From the NCBI GenBank assembly GCA_046328715.1, contig JAXLWB010000026.1, forward strand, positions 1-64,000: a stretch of 64,000 bases of DNA, read 5' to 3'. Every line of letters starts with the position of its first letter. The stretch's first letter is position 1. Below are positions 26,901 to 34,953 of the stretch, one piece after another. The translations under genes and the position numbers were made by a program. Source of the DNA: JAXLWB01 sp046328715 (GTDB lineage Bacteria > Chloroflexota > Anaerolineae > Caldilineales > Caldilineaceae). Under the pieces are notes generated by a model that worked only from the letters and a program-made list of their open reading frames with translations, was not told the origin of the DNA and searched no databases.

Positions 26901-28192
26901 CCATAGTTTTCGTAGTCAGCGCGGTAGTAACCGGCTCGTTCGCCCCCTTGCATGATGCTTTCAGCGTTGTCCAGAATCAACAGGCAACGTTGGCGACGCA
27001 GTTGTTCAAAGAGCAGAGTTAGTTGACCATCCAGTGAATCGGGTAACTTGAGCGCAGCCTGGTCGCTTAGAAGGCGCATCCAATCCTGCACGATCTCGCT
27101 AAGTGGCGGCGCATTGATCAGCGAACGCCAAATCACGATCTCAAACTGGTCGGCCAGTTGGCGCGCCATTTTTGCGGCCAAGGTAGTTTTGCCCATGCCG
27201 CCCATCCCCACGAGCGTCACTAAACGACAGCGATCGCTCAGCAACCACCGTTCCAACTCTCTCAGCTCCGACTCGCGGCCCTGTAATAGAGCCGCTTCAG
27301 GCATGTCGCCCCAGTCTTGGCGATTTTGGATTGCGGATTGCGTCGGGAGCCCACTATGGGCGCGGGTTGCGGAATCAGACAACTTATCTTGTGCTTCATC
27401 TTCCCCTCTTCCCCTCTTCCCCTCTTCCTGTCTCCCTGTCTCCCTGTCTCCCTGTCTCCCCCTCTCCCCTTCTCTAATTCGCGCCACCAACGCCTTTGTC
27501 TCTCCATCTGGCTCAACACCCAGTTCATCCAGGAGCAATTGGCGGCAGCTTTCATAGTGGGTCAGGGCTGCGCTGCGCTCACCCGTGGCGACGAGGGCAC
27601 GCATCAGTTGGCGATGCGCGCTTTCACGCCACGGTTCGAGCGTGAGTTGGCGACGCGCATATTGTTGCGCCTCGACAAAGTTCCCCACGGTCAACTGTTG
27701 CTCAGTTAGCTTTTGTAGTGCCTCCAATGCCAACAGATGAAACTGTTCACGCTGCACAATCAGCCACTCTTCCATTTGCTGGCTGTCACTGCGCAGATCG
27801 GTGAGCAGTTCGCCCTGGTAGAGTGTGATTGCTTCTTGCAGGCGTTGCTGGCGAAGGGCTTCCTGAAAAAGGGCGGTATCGATTTGGGTGTCGCTGGTGG
27901 AATTAAATTCGACACTGTCACGCGTGAGCAGCAAAAAGGGAGTTTCGGCGTGGTCATCGCCCAAACGTTGACGCAGTTGATAAAGTGCCTGACGCAGATT
28001 TTGTTTGGCAACCTCGTCTGGTTCATCGGGCCAAAAATGGGCAGCCAACACGTCGCGCGCATGCTTACGTCCAGGCTCCAGTGCCAGGTACGCCAACACC
28101 CCTTGAATACGGGCCGACCGAAGGGTTTGAAGTGGTTTGCCATCCAGGATTGCTTGGAAGGGTCCCAAAAGAGAAAGTTGCAAGTGTGCCAT
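23963..28192 (-). CDS. STAND protein 1: BTAD transcriptional-activator domain, NTPase, 14 WD40 repeats
   Basis: 1409 residues. Residues 1-100 are an OmpR/SARP-type winged helix (MAHLQLSLLGPFQAILDG, HARDVLAAHFWPDEPDEVAKQNLRQALYQLRQ). Residues 105-235 are a helical BTAD region. The linker 237-295 is repeat-derived and highly charged. An NB-ARC/NACHT-type NTPase follows, with GMGGMGKTT near 330 and LLILDNAES as Walker B. Fourteen WD40 repeats (about 757-1375) would make two seven-bladed propellers. The end PYTGMNISNVTGITPAQ-RRSLLALGA is shared with the paralogue at 40258-44622. STAND proteins are nucleotide-driven switches; SARP-type domains bind DNA, so a signal-responsive transcription activator is the likeliest role, with defence as an alternative. 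Confidence 0.9.
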   Translation of the reverse strand: MAHLQLSLLGPFQAILDGKPLQTLRSARIQGVLAYLALEPGRKHARDVLAAHFWPDEPDEVAKQNLRQALYQLRQRLGDDHAETPFLLLTRDSVEFNSTSDTQIDTALFQEALRQQRLQEAITLYQGELLTDLRSDSQQMEEWLIVQREQFHLLALEALQKLTEQQLTVGNFVEAQQYARRQLTLEPWRESAHRQLMRALVATGERSAALTHYESCRQLLLDELGVEPDGETKALVARIREGERGRQGDRETGRQEEGKRGRGEDEAQDKLSDSATRAHSGLPTQSAIQNRQDWGDMPEAALLQGRESELRELERWLLSDRCRLVTLVGMGGMGKTTLAAKMARQLADQFEIVIWRSLINAPPLSEIVQDWMRLLSDQAALKLPDSLDGQLTLLFEQLRRQRCLLILDNAESIMQGGERAGYYRADYENYGQLFKRLGESPHQSCLLLTSREQPQEVARLTRETPLVRTLSLNGVERVAGQAILRTQGMVSSAQEVDQLIQRYSGNPLALMLIAETIQDLFDGDVAAFLAEDAPIFDDIRDVLDQQYNRLAPLEQTLLLTLTIERQPMSESELCLALTHISAKRNVLEALRSLQRRSLLESYHQEQGGTAFGLQNVITEYLTDLLIAQICAEVSQEASTLLHRHPLLKVRAQDYVRQSQQRLFLQTIGERLLATYGRVALQTRLQRLLENARRQAPLQPSFLAGNLINLLLHLGFDLRSYNFSQLCVWQAYLQGSTLRDVNFSHADLAQSTFTDTFASIYSLAYSPDGTLLAAGTANGGIRIWQIHEGQPQAAIQDPAGTVYSVAFSPDGVALISAGGDERVRIWNVQNQQLLATLSGPTNLIWSVACSPDGNWLAAGDFDGNVTLWDARSYQPRHTLRGHSAWVRKVLFTPDSSQLISASRDGNVNVWDVATGELHHGWRAHEGWVLSAAVSPNGEWLITGSSDCTARLWKLANGTLITTLTGHSEWVVGVGFHPDGDLIATGGRDLQLRLWDAASFQTRHLLQGHSDFLHSLAFAPDGATLASGGDDQTVRLWQARTGNALQTLQGYTFWMRAIAFGPAIGDQPISFAYAGIDRVIYLHPFRTAQPPFIDMAENRSELRGHRLLIIALAVSADGRYLASGGADQSVRIWPVPSLSNSTANNRLPTERSPVQILTGHTQIISAVTFSPDGKLVASGGEDRTIRIWERDNGRLRFVLHGHTGGVNSLVFHPNGWLLASGSGDRTVRLWNVESGECVAVLGNEGGSSGFGLVRSIAFSPDGSHLVSAGDDCLLRLWDVANRTQLQTMRGHEKYITAVLFSPDGRCLASASADQTVRVWEVASGHQLLCLRGHQSVIYGLAVSPDGEWLASNSIDETIRFWDWKTGECVQILRMQGPYTGMNISNVTGITPAQRRSLLALGAIDDTITILL
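27315..27475. repeat. short tandem repeats inside the STAND 1 gene
   Basis: GTCTCCCT octamers (four, near 27430-27465) and TTCCCCTC units are followed by GGATTGCGGATTGCG and CCACTATGGGCGCGG. The latter block is closely related to 50600-50660 in the helicase gene. It encodes a GDRETGRQEEGKRGRGED-type charged linker followed by SDSATRAHSGLPTQSAIQ. Confidence 0.8.
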
Positions 28193-28231
28193 ACAGCTAT
28201 TAGTCCATGTTCAAATGCAAAAAGTTTATCC

Positions 28232-28271
28232 ATTATAGATCACTTCGTTATAACGCGAACCTGTCAATCAA
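28232..28271 (-). promoter_or_regulatory. conserved upstream motif and -10 of STAND gene 1
   Basis: On the minus strand TTGATTGACAGGTTCG (28271-28256) is followed by the palindrome CGTTATAACG and a consensus -10 TATAAT (28237-28232). The same TTGATTGAC(A)GGTTCG block occurs 69 nt upstream of the paralogue; here it is 64 nt upstream. Confidence 0.55.
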
Positions 28272-28284
28272 GCAAAAGATGTTT

Positions 28285-28374
28285 CAGAACCACGCACATT
28301 CAGAACCACGCACATTCAGAACCCCGCACGTCAGTAAGGGGCACAGCTTTCTCTTACTGACGTGCATGGTTCTG
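28285..28374. repeat. 16-bp direct repeats leading into a hairpin
   Basis: CAGAACCACGCACATT occurs at 28285 and 28301, with a third diverged unit from 28317. The third unit (28317-28338) pairs with 28353-28374 (CTTACTGACGTGC...GGTTCTG), a stem of about 20 bp with a 14-nt loop. Confidence 0.8.
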
Positions 28375-28463
28375 ATGGGCACGTTTCGCCATGAAACTGC
28401 AATATACCCATCGAGCAAAAGATGAAAAAGGGGCCAACGTTGACGATCTACCTAAATCGTTGA

Positions 28464-28622
28464 CGTTGCCCGAACCTGTGTATTGACGATGGATTGACAG
28501 CCCTGCGCTATGCTCGTGCATGTAAAAACTTGACTGGCACTTTCAAGCTAACAGGCGGCACAGATGCTGTGATCAAGCACATGAACCGCAAAGTACCGCT
28601 CAAGTTGCAGCAAGCAGAATAG
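28464..28622 (+). other. possible gene remnant in the 28193-28651 intergenic region
   Basis: A stop-free stretch of 52 codons (includes TALRYARACKNLTGTFKLTG and VIKHMNRKVPLKLQ) ends at TAG 28620-28622, but it has no start near its beginning and no ribosome binding site. Composition is protein-like. No family is recognised. The rest of this gap holds the STAND 1 promoter and the 16-bp repeats. Confidence 0.2.
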
Positions 28623-28651
28623 ACTCCACAACGATTCAATAGGCAAAAGTC

Positions 28652-28906
28652 ATGCAAGAAAACAACAAGGAAACATCGAAGGACAGCTTAGCCATTACCC
28701 GTGAGCACTTCGCCAGTGTGCCGCCAGAACCGCACCCCGACTACCGTGCCTACCTGCTGCGGCTCTGGCGCTCGGGTGCCGACAACAATTGGCGCGCATC
28801 ACTGCAATCGGTGCGCACTGGCGAACGGCATGTCTTTGCCGATATGGAAAGCCTGTTGGATTTTCTGGTCGATCAAGCTCGTCCACATTCAGAAGGGGGC
28901 GGGTAG
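28652..28906 (+). CDS. small conserved-looking protein of unknown function
   Basis: 84 residues. The core YRAYLLRLWRSGADNNWRAS followed by LQSVRTGERHVFADMESLLDFLVDQ has the form of a small alpha/beta domain: strand (LLRLWR), strand (WRASLQSV), G-E-R-H turn and C-terminal helix. I recall similar short domains in other Chloroflexota but cannot name the family. No clear Shine-Dalgarno. It immediately precedes the exported collar-like protein. Confidence 0.6.
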   Translation: MQENNKETSKDSLAITREHFASVPPEPHPDYRAYLLRLWRSGADNNWRASLQSVRTGERHVFADMESLLDFLVDQARPHSEGGG

Positions 28907-28975
28907 TGGGTGGCGAGTGGCGAGTGGCGTGTCTAATCCACAATCCGCAATTCGTAATTCGTATTTCAAAAAAGG
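28907..28975. repeat. GTGGCGA heptamers and AATCCGC/AATTCGT units
   Basis: GTGGCGAGTGGCGAGTGGCG is three 7-nt units, followed by AATCCAC, AATCCGC, AATTCGT, AATTCGT. It separates the small gene from the collar-like gene and lengthens the ORF of the latter falsely. Confidence 0.75.
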
Positions 28976-28985
28976 AGAGAACTTC

Positions 28986-29999
28986 ATGTCGTACCGAACT
29001 CTGTTTTTCCGTTGTTGTACTGTCGCCCTGGTGGCCTCGCTGGTCCTGGGTAGCATCCATTTTAACCTAGCAGGGCGCGCCTTAGCCGCAGCACTGTCCG
29101 ATTTGAACGCAGTCAGCGCCGCCTCTGTCCCCAACTATGTCAACTTCCAAGGAGTGGTGCGCGATGCCGATGGCAAACGGCTCACCGGCAGCTATGACAT
29201 GATCTTTGCCGTCTTTGACCAACCCGTCGCCGGCAATCAGCTTTGGAGCGAAACGCAGACTGGCCTCACCGCCCGCGATGGTGACTTTAGTGCCCTGCTC
29301 GGCACGGTGACCGCCTTCCCCGCTAACCTCTTTTCGAGTGCCGACCGCTATGTCAGCATCACCGTCAATGGCGTCGAGATGCAGCCGCGTCAACGTTTTG
29401 CCAGCGTCCCCTATGCCTTTCAGGCGCAGAACGGCGTTCCCGTCGGCACCGTGATCGACTGGTGGCGACCGGATGCCAACACGCCGCTGCCCGAGGGCTA
29501 TCTGATCTGCAACGGTCAGACCGTCAATGACGCACAAAGCCCACTCAACGGCAAGGCCCTGCCCAATCTCAACAATGCTTTTGTGCGCGGTACCACTGAT
29601 CCCAACGCCATCGGTGCCACTGGCGGTGCTGCTACCCACCATCACAGCATCAACCATGACCATGCCGCCGTCACGACCAAGACCAGCCCAGCCGGCCATC
29701 ACAACCACGGTTACAGCTATTTCAACGGTCAGGACTACTACACCTACAACCGAGCCGGTGCAATGGTGTTGGCAGAAGATTGGGGCGATGGCATGGATAA
29801 CGCTGGTGCAGGTGTCTATGTCGCAGGCTTGGAATCATTGCGTGCCGCACAACCGAACGATGCCTGGGCCTTCACCGACACCGCACCCGACCATCAACAT
29901 GATGTCACGGTCGATCTCCCTGCCTACACCGGTGACTCCGGCGAAGCCTCCAGCCTGCCGCCCTATGTGCAGTTGCTCAAGCTTTGTCGGGTGAAGTAA
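28986..29999 (+). CDS. exported His-rich protein with phage tail-collar-like domain
   Basis: 337 residues, with AAAAAAGGAGAG before ATG 28986. Signal peptide over residues 1-35 (VALVASLVLGSIHF, then AGRALAAALS). Residues 48-150 are a domain starting VPNYVNFQGVVRDADGKRLTG, seen in many exported bacterial proteins that end in PRQRFASVPYAFQA. The C-terminal part is collar-like: GTVIDWWRPDANTPLPEGYLICNGQTV and NLNNAFVRGT, with His clusters HHHSINHDH, HHNHGY and DHQHD. In phage tail fibres such H-x-H residues bind a metal and knit a trimer. A fibrous, possibly trimeric, surface structure is inferred. No LPLV-type tail is present. Confidence 0.75.
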   Translation: MSYRTLFFRCCTVALVASLVLGSIHFNLAGRALAAALSDLNAVSAASVPNYVNFQGVVRDADGKRLTGSYDMIFAVFDQPVAGNQLWSETQTGLTARDGDFSALLGTVTAFPANLFSSADRYVSITVNGVEMQPRQRFASVPYAFQAQNGVPVGTVIDWWRPDANTPLPEGYLICNGQTVNDAQSPLNGKALPNLNNAFVRGTTDPNAIGATGGAATHHHSINHDHAAVTTKTSPAGHHNHGYSYFNGQDYYTYNRAGAMVLAEDWGDGMDNAGAGVYVAGLESLRAAQPNDAWAFTDTAPDHQHDVTVDLPAYTGDSGEASSLPPYVQLLKLCRVK

Positions 30000-30002
30000 G
30001 GA

Positions 30003-30070
30003 AGAGATTAGAGATCGGAGATTGAGAGATTAGGAGATTGTACTCAATCTCTCAATCTCCAATCTCTAAG
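30003..30070. repeat. GAGATTA/GAGATTG heptamers with inverted copy
   Basis: GAGATTAGAGATCGGAGATTG runs into GAGAGATTAGGAGATTG, then faces CAATCTCTCAATCTCCAATC, so the block can fold back on itself. The gene start follows within 12 bp. Confidence 0.75.
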
Positions 30071-30081
30071 GAGATTCAACC

Positions 30082-33000
30082 ATGAACCACAAACGACTGT
30101 CCACTGCCTTACTGTCTCACTGTCTCACTGTCCTGCTGATTCTCTCGTTTCTGCTTGCGCCACTTACGGCAAGCGCCCAAGTAGCGCAACCAGCCTTCAC
30201 AGGCGGTGGTTTGACCATCGCCGGGGCCGAAAGTTTTGCTAGCGGCATTGGCGGAAACAGTGCAGGCGGAGGGCTTACTCTGACGAGCAATATGCCGGCG
30301 GATTCGCGGCTCACACCGCAGGATTATCTAAATGCCTATACGCGGGCAGCAGGCTTGTTGCAAGAGGGCGTCACCTTCCGCTCCACCAAGTTACAGCGTT
30401 ACGACCCAGCGCAATGTCAAGCACCAGCAGAAAATCCTGACGCCTGCCGCTTTGATGTCACCGGCTTGCAGAACAACTATCTCGATTTCAACGGCGGCAA
30501 ACTCTACTGGCAATTTTGCGCTGACTACGATGATCCCTATGTGGGTGCTAGCTTCATCCCGCAGGCCCAGGACGATGCGGGTAACCTTCTCAAGATCAGC
30601 CCCTTTGGCTACTGCCCAACCTGGGATTCGCTCACACCCAATCAGAAGAGCATTCGCAGCGCCACCCCCGATGCCCCGAACGATGTTCGCAACCGCCTGA
30701 TCGAGGCACAACGGATCTTCGCCTTTCTCGCCATTGCCGAGCCAGCTTCGTTGCAGATGGATGGGCTAAAGACCTTGACGAATGGCACGGTGGTGCTTGG
30801 CCAGGATGGTAAACAGGAAACAATGCGCGAGGTCGGCATCTTTGGACTCTTGCAGGCCACACGCGAGATTGCCAATGTCCACCTGATCTTCGGCAACGAA
30901 TTTATGGTCACCGCCCTGCGCTATCCCTTCAGTGTCAACGATCCCTCCTCGCAGAACCTGGTTGAGGGCGAACGCAAGAACCTGGAGATGGCAGCCCATC
31001 AATACAGCTTGGCCGTGGACGCGCTGCTCTATACACTTAACTTTCGCCTCGACGAGGCAACGGGCGACCAGATTGCCAATCACTTTGGCGACCGCGAGTT
31101 TCAGACCTTTGCCGCCGCCAGCGAACGACTGGTCCAAGCGCAGAGTGAACTCGCCAAGCGCGATCGCCTGCTCGGCTCCAACACCGCCGCCAGCACCGGC
31201 AACGCCCTACGCCGTCTCGATTCTGCTTATCTCGACCAATATTTGCAGGGACTGGCCCTGGCCGGACAAGCTACCGGCATGCAAGCCGACAACCCGCAGA
31301 CCACCAACGTCAACGAGAGTCGACTCAAGTTTATTGCCAACGGTGGCCGCAGTTTACAGGATAACTTGCGTCGTCTTGCCCAACAAACCCAGGCCATTCG
31401 TGCCGGTCTGAACCCGCTCGGCTACGAGGACGATTATGTGCCAGTGGTTACGATGCCCGAGTTGCTGAGTGTCGCCAATTCGCTCTACACCACCGCTCAG
31501 AGTACCGGTCAATCCCTGGCCGATTCACAGCGCACCTTTGACGAGAAGTTCGATCAGCTCAAAACGGCACTTGGCACACTACAGGACAGCTTTGACAGCT
31601 CACTGCTTGAACTTTGTGGATTGACCCACGACACAAGCCCGCAGGATGGTTTGCAAGATGACACCAATGGTGATGGTCTGCGCGACTGGGATGTCTGCGG
31701 CCCGCAGGATATTACTGGCGATGGACGGCCGGATATCACGCCGCTCAACCGTTCGGGGCTGATCGGTCAGAATTACTGGGATGTGATCAATGCCACCAAC
31801 GATCTCTCGCTCGCCAAACGACGGGCCGAGAACATCACCTTGCTGATCAAAAAGGAAGAAGAGACCAGCGGTCAGGTCATCTCGATTACGCTCAGTAGCG
31901 CCAAACTGATCGGTGCCTATCAACTAGCGATTGGAGCGCTCAATGCCGAAAAAGAGACGACAACCGTTGCCAGCTCACACACCGAAACCGGCTATGCTGA
32001 CATCTCGGCCTCGGTTGAGACCAATAGCATGATCACGGTCAAAGGTTCTGTGAACCCGATTGCCTGTGTGATTGGCGATTGTGACGTCAAATACGAACAA
32101 AGTGTGGCCTTTAAACTCAACGCCACTGGTGGTGGACGCTTCGAGCGCACCCAACTGAGCAGTGTGGATACGGTCTATGATCCCAACGAGAAGGAGATCG
32201 CTGGCTACCAGAATTTGATCACACTGCAACAGGCGATTGCCGACAACGCAAAGACAGCACTCGCCAGCCAGCAACGGGTCTACGAGTTGGAGTTGCAACT
32301 GCTCGAACAGTTGATCGAAGTTGACAAAGCACGCGCCGCGCTCAATAAGACAATTGCCGAACATAACATGCTGGTCGAAAAGTTTGCCCTCACCCTCAGC
32401 CAACGCCAAAGTGCCCAAGCTGGCTTGCAGGAGAGCTATCTGGCCAAGCCCTATTTCCGCCTGCTGCGCGATGCCGCCGCACTCGAATCGGCCGCTGCGC
32501 TCGATCGGGCCACGCAATTTGCCTATCTGACAGCCAAAGCCTACGAATATCTCACCCTCAGCCCTTACCCGGACATGAATGAAATCTTTCGTCTGCGCAA
32601 TGCTGGCAATCTGCGCACGGTGCTCGACAAGTTGCTGACCCGTTATACCAGCCTCAATCCCGACCAAAATCTGCAAAAGGGCATCTACAATCTCTCGCTG
32701 GCGCAGGATGTCTTTGGTTTGACCAACGCTGTCCTCAATCCAACTGGTGCGCTCAGCAACGCCGAAGTTGACGCACTGCGCACGGCCCGCTTTCAGCAGC
32801 TCCTGGCCGAAAATCGTATCACCAACCCGGCCAAGAACTTTGACAAGATTGTGATCTACTTTGGCACCCGGCTCAGCAACCCGGAATTTATCCAGGGCGT
32901 CTGGGGTGACCGCATCGCTGGTATCGACAACCAAGGGCCGGGCTGCCGCGGTGGCTGTCGCGGTCTGTGGCTCAACGTGGTGACCAACCAGTCGGCGAAT

Positions 33001-34839
33001 GATTTCACCAGCCAGGATAAATTCCCGATCATTCGCCTAACCCACGGCGGCGATGCTTCCTACCGCAACGCGCTGGGCGAAATTGTCCAATACCGGGTTG
33101 GCCCAGCCATGATGGTGGGCGAGACTTTACCTCCCGGCTTCACCTTTAAGCCTGGCGAGACAAGCACGATCATGCTCTCCCATGTCAACCTGCCAGGCGG
33201 CGCTGAGCCAAACCCAAATCTGAAGACCAACAACTTTGTCAACCGCAGCGTGGCGACCAGCAAATGGGCGATTGAGATCGATCTCAACGAGGGTACCAAC
33301 AAAAATTTGCTGCAACTCAACCAGATTCGCGATATCGAAATTCGCTTCGATACCACCTATCTCACCCTGCCCCAATTTGCCAACGTAGCCGCCGCCAGCC
33401 AACGTATGCACGACGCCGAAGCTGCGGGAAATACACCTGCTGCTGCCGATGCAGACATGGTCGAAAATTGGCAGGCAACGCAAAACAACAACGATCTGGT
33501 GCAAGCTGCCACAGTACAAAGCAGCCAAGCAGCACTGCTCGATGCCTGTCGCTTGAGTGTCCCCAACGCAGGCGAGCTTTATGTGGGTTCGTTGACTGTG
33601 ACCGACCCGGTGGTGTTAGGCCGTACCGACTTGGGGGTTGACCTACATATCAATGCCGACAACAGTGTCACTGGCCACCTGCGCCCCGAATGCTCACCGC
33701 TCTTTGATAGCCCGGCGGCCCTGGCTGGCAGCTACAATCCTGCCACGCAAGCGCTGACGGTGCAGACCGTTAGTCCCTTGACCCGCACCATCGCCAGCCG
33801 CGTTGCCCAGCGCACAATCCAGATCAGCGGTGTGCTCAGCACCACCGGTGTGTTTGAAGGTGATTACAACGAGACGATCACTGGCTATACCCAAAAGCCG
33901 TTGACCAGCCATGGTGAACTGTCCCTCTCGCGGCCCGTCAATGACAACTTTGCTGCACCCGCCACCGTCAATCACCCGCCCCTACCAGTTGATGACAGCT
34001 TCACCGTAGCAACCAGCAGCAGCAACAACAGCTTCAACGTGCTCACCAACGACAGTGATTCGGATGGTCAAGCCTTAAACGTCGTCACAGTCAGTCCCGC
34101 CCAGCATGGAACAGCCACACTGAACGGCAATGCAATTCTCTATACGCCGCTGGCTGGATATACGGGTGCCGATGCCTTTGCCTACAGCATCAGCGATGGC
34201 GACCTCAGTAGCGTCGCTACCGTCAACGTCAACGTCGGTACCGTTGTCACGCGGACCAACAGCGCACCGGTGGCAAGAAATCAGAGCATCACTGCTCGCC
34301 CTGGCCAGGCCCGCAATGTCACCCTAGCCGGCACCGATGCTGATGGCGATGGCCTAACCTATGCCTTGGTAACACAACCTGCCCACGGCACGCTAACAGG
34401 CTCGGCCCCCAATCTGGTCTACACCGCCCAGCCCAACTACCTGGGAGCCGACAGCTTCACCTTCAAAGTGAACGATGGCAAGGTCGATTCCGCTGTCGCC
34501 ACGGTCAGCATTACCGTACGCAATGGTGGTAATGCCGCACCGGTTGCCGATATTGACGCCGTCAGTACAACCCAGGACAGCGCCCTGGCGATCACACTCG
34601 GCTGTACCGATGCCGATGGCGATCCGCTTTCATTCACCATCACCACGCCGCCAGCGCATGGCGAACTGGGTGGCGCAGCACCCGATCTTCTCTACATTCC
34701 GCAAGCGGGCTATATGGGAACAGATCACTTCGTCTTCCACGTCAGCGATGGCAAGGGTGGCACGACCGAAGGGGCAATCAATATCACAGTGGAGGCAGGC
34801 CCTAGCAAGAATATCTTCCTGCCGCTGGTCAGTCGCTAG
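30082..34839 (+). CDS. giant exported protein with helical body, Ca-site-like loop, three cadherin-like domains and IFLPLVSR tail
   Basis: 1585 residues, with AAGGAG before the ATG. Signal peptide cleaved near residue 32 (LTASA-QVA). Residues 50-500 are mostly helical. DTNGDGLRDWDVCGPQDITGDGRPDI near 525-555 has two Asp-rich Ca-binding-type loops. Residues 600-830 include a long coiled coil (QRVYELELQLLEQLIEVDKA). A beta-rich region follows (1000-1130), then three tandem cadherin-like/VCBS-type domains (about 1295-1575; NDSDSDGQALNVV, TDADGDGLTYALV, TDADGDPLSFTIT). It ends SKNIFLPLVSR. Large size plus a helical shaft and beta domains suggests a cell-surface filament or toxin-like exoprotein, but I recognise no named family. 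Confidence 0.8.
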   Translation: MNHKRLSTALLSHCLTVLLILSFLLAPLTASAQVAQPAFTGGGLTIAGAESFASGIGGNSAGGGLTLTSNMPADSRLTPQDYLNAYTRAAGLLQEGVTFRSTKLQRYDPAQCQAPAENPDACRFDVTGLQNNYLDFNGGKLYWQFCADYDDPYVGASFIPQAQDDAGNLLKISPFGYCPTWDSLTPNQKSIRSATPDAPNDVRNRLIEAQRIFAFLAIAEPASLQMDGLKTLTNGTVVLGQDGKQETMREVGIFGLLQATREIANVHLIFGNEFMVTALRYPFSVNDPSSQNLVEGERKNLEMAAHQYSLAVDALLYTLNFRLDEATGDQIANHFGDREFQTFAAASERLVQAQSELAKRDRLLGSNTAASTGNALRRLDSAYLDQYLQGLALAGQATGMQADNPQTTNVNESRLKFIANGGRSLQDNLRRLAQQTQAIRAGLNPLGYEDDYVPVVTMPELLSVANSLYTTAQSTGQSLADSQRTFDEKFDQLKTALGTLQDSFDSSLLELCGLTHDTSPQDGLQDDTNGDGLRDWDVCGPQDITGDGRPDITPLNRSGLIGQNYWDVINATNDLSLAKRRAENITLLIKKEEETSGQVISITLSSAKLIGAYQLAIGALNAEKETTTVASSHTETGYADISASVETNSMITVKGSVNPIACVIGDCDVKYEQSVAFKLNATGGGRFERTQLSSVDTVYDPNEKEIAGYQNLITLQQAIADNAKTALASQQRVYELELQLLEQLIEVDKARAALNKTIAEHNMLVEKFALTLSQRQSAQAGLQESYLAKPYFRLLRDAAALESAAALDRATQFAYLTAKAYEYLTLSPYPDMNEIFRLRNAGNLRTVLDKLLTRYTSLNPDQNLQKGIYNLSLAQDVFGLTNAVLNPTGALSNAEVDALRTARFQQLLAENRITNPAKNFDKIVIYFGTRLSNPEFIQGVWGDRIAGIDNQGPGCRGGCRGLWLNVVTNQSANDFTSQDKFPIIRLTHGGDASYRNALGEIVQYRVGPAMMVGETLPPGFTFKPGETSTIMLSHVNLPGGAEPNPNLKTNNFVNRSVATSKWAIEIDLNEGTNKNLLQLNQIRDIEIRFDTTYLTLPQFANVAAASQRMHDAEAAGNTPAAADADMVENWQATQNNNDLVQAATVQSSQAALLDACRLSVPNAGELYVGSLTVTDPVVLGRTDLGVDLHINADNSVTGHLRPECSPLFDSPAALAGSYNPATQALTVQTVSPLTRTIASRVAQRTIQISGVLSTTGVFEGDYNETITGYTQKPLTSHGELSLSRPVNDNFAAPATVNHPPLPVDDSFTVATSSSNNSFNVLTNDSDSDGQALNVVTVSPAQHGTATLNGNAILYTPLAGYTGADAFAYSISDGDLSSVATVNVNVGTVVTRTNSAPVARNQSITARPGQARNVTLAGTDADGDGLTYALVTQPAHGTLTGSAPNLVYTAQPNYLGADSFTFKVNDGKVDSAVATVSITVRNGGNAAPVADIDAVSTTQDSALAITLGCTDADGDPLSFTITTPPAHGELGGAAPDLLYIPQAGYMGTDHFVFHVSDGKGGTTEGAINITVEAGPSKNIFLPLVSR

Positions 34840-34861
34840 CTAAATATCATTGACGATCTGC

Positions 34862-34905
34862 ACAAGCCACCGTTGACGCACCGTTGACGGTGGCTTGTTA
34901 TCTTT
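34862..34905 (+). terminator. terminator-like hairpin after the 1585-residue protein gene
   Basis: ACAAGCCACCGT (34862-34873) pairs perfectly with ACGGTGGCTTGT (34887-34898), followed by TATCTTT. The 13-nt loop repeats part of the arm (TGACGCACCGTTG). Confidence 0.7.
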
Positions 34906-34953
34906 GGAGCCAGTGAGTCAATCGGTTTAAGTTTTGTTTGATAAGGATCATGT

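Noticed and set aside
28701..28985. 95-residue N-terminal extension of the collar-like protein
   Set aside because: It runs over the small gene in another frame and through heptamer repeats; the signal peptide and AAAAAAGGAG indicate ATG 28986.
31975..32934. 319-residue minus-strand ORF, plus a 297-residue one at 36400-37293
   Set aside because: Antisense to the 1585- and 886-residue proteins in GC-biased coding sequence; no domain is recognisable.
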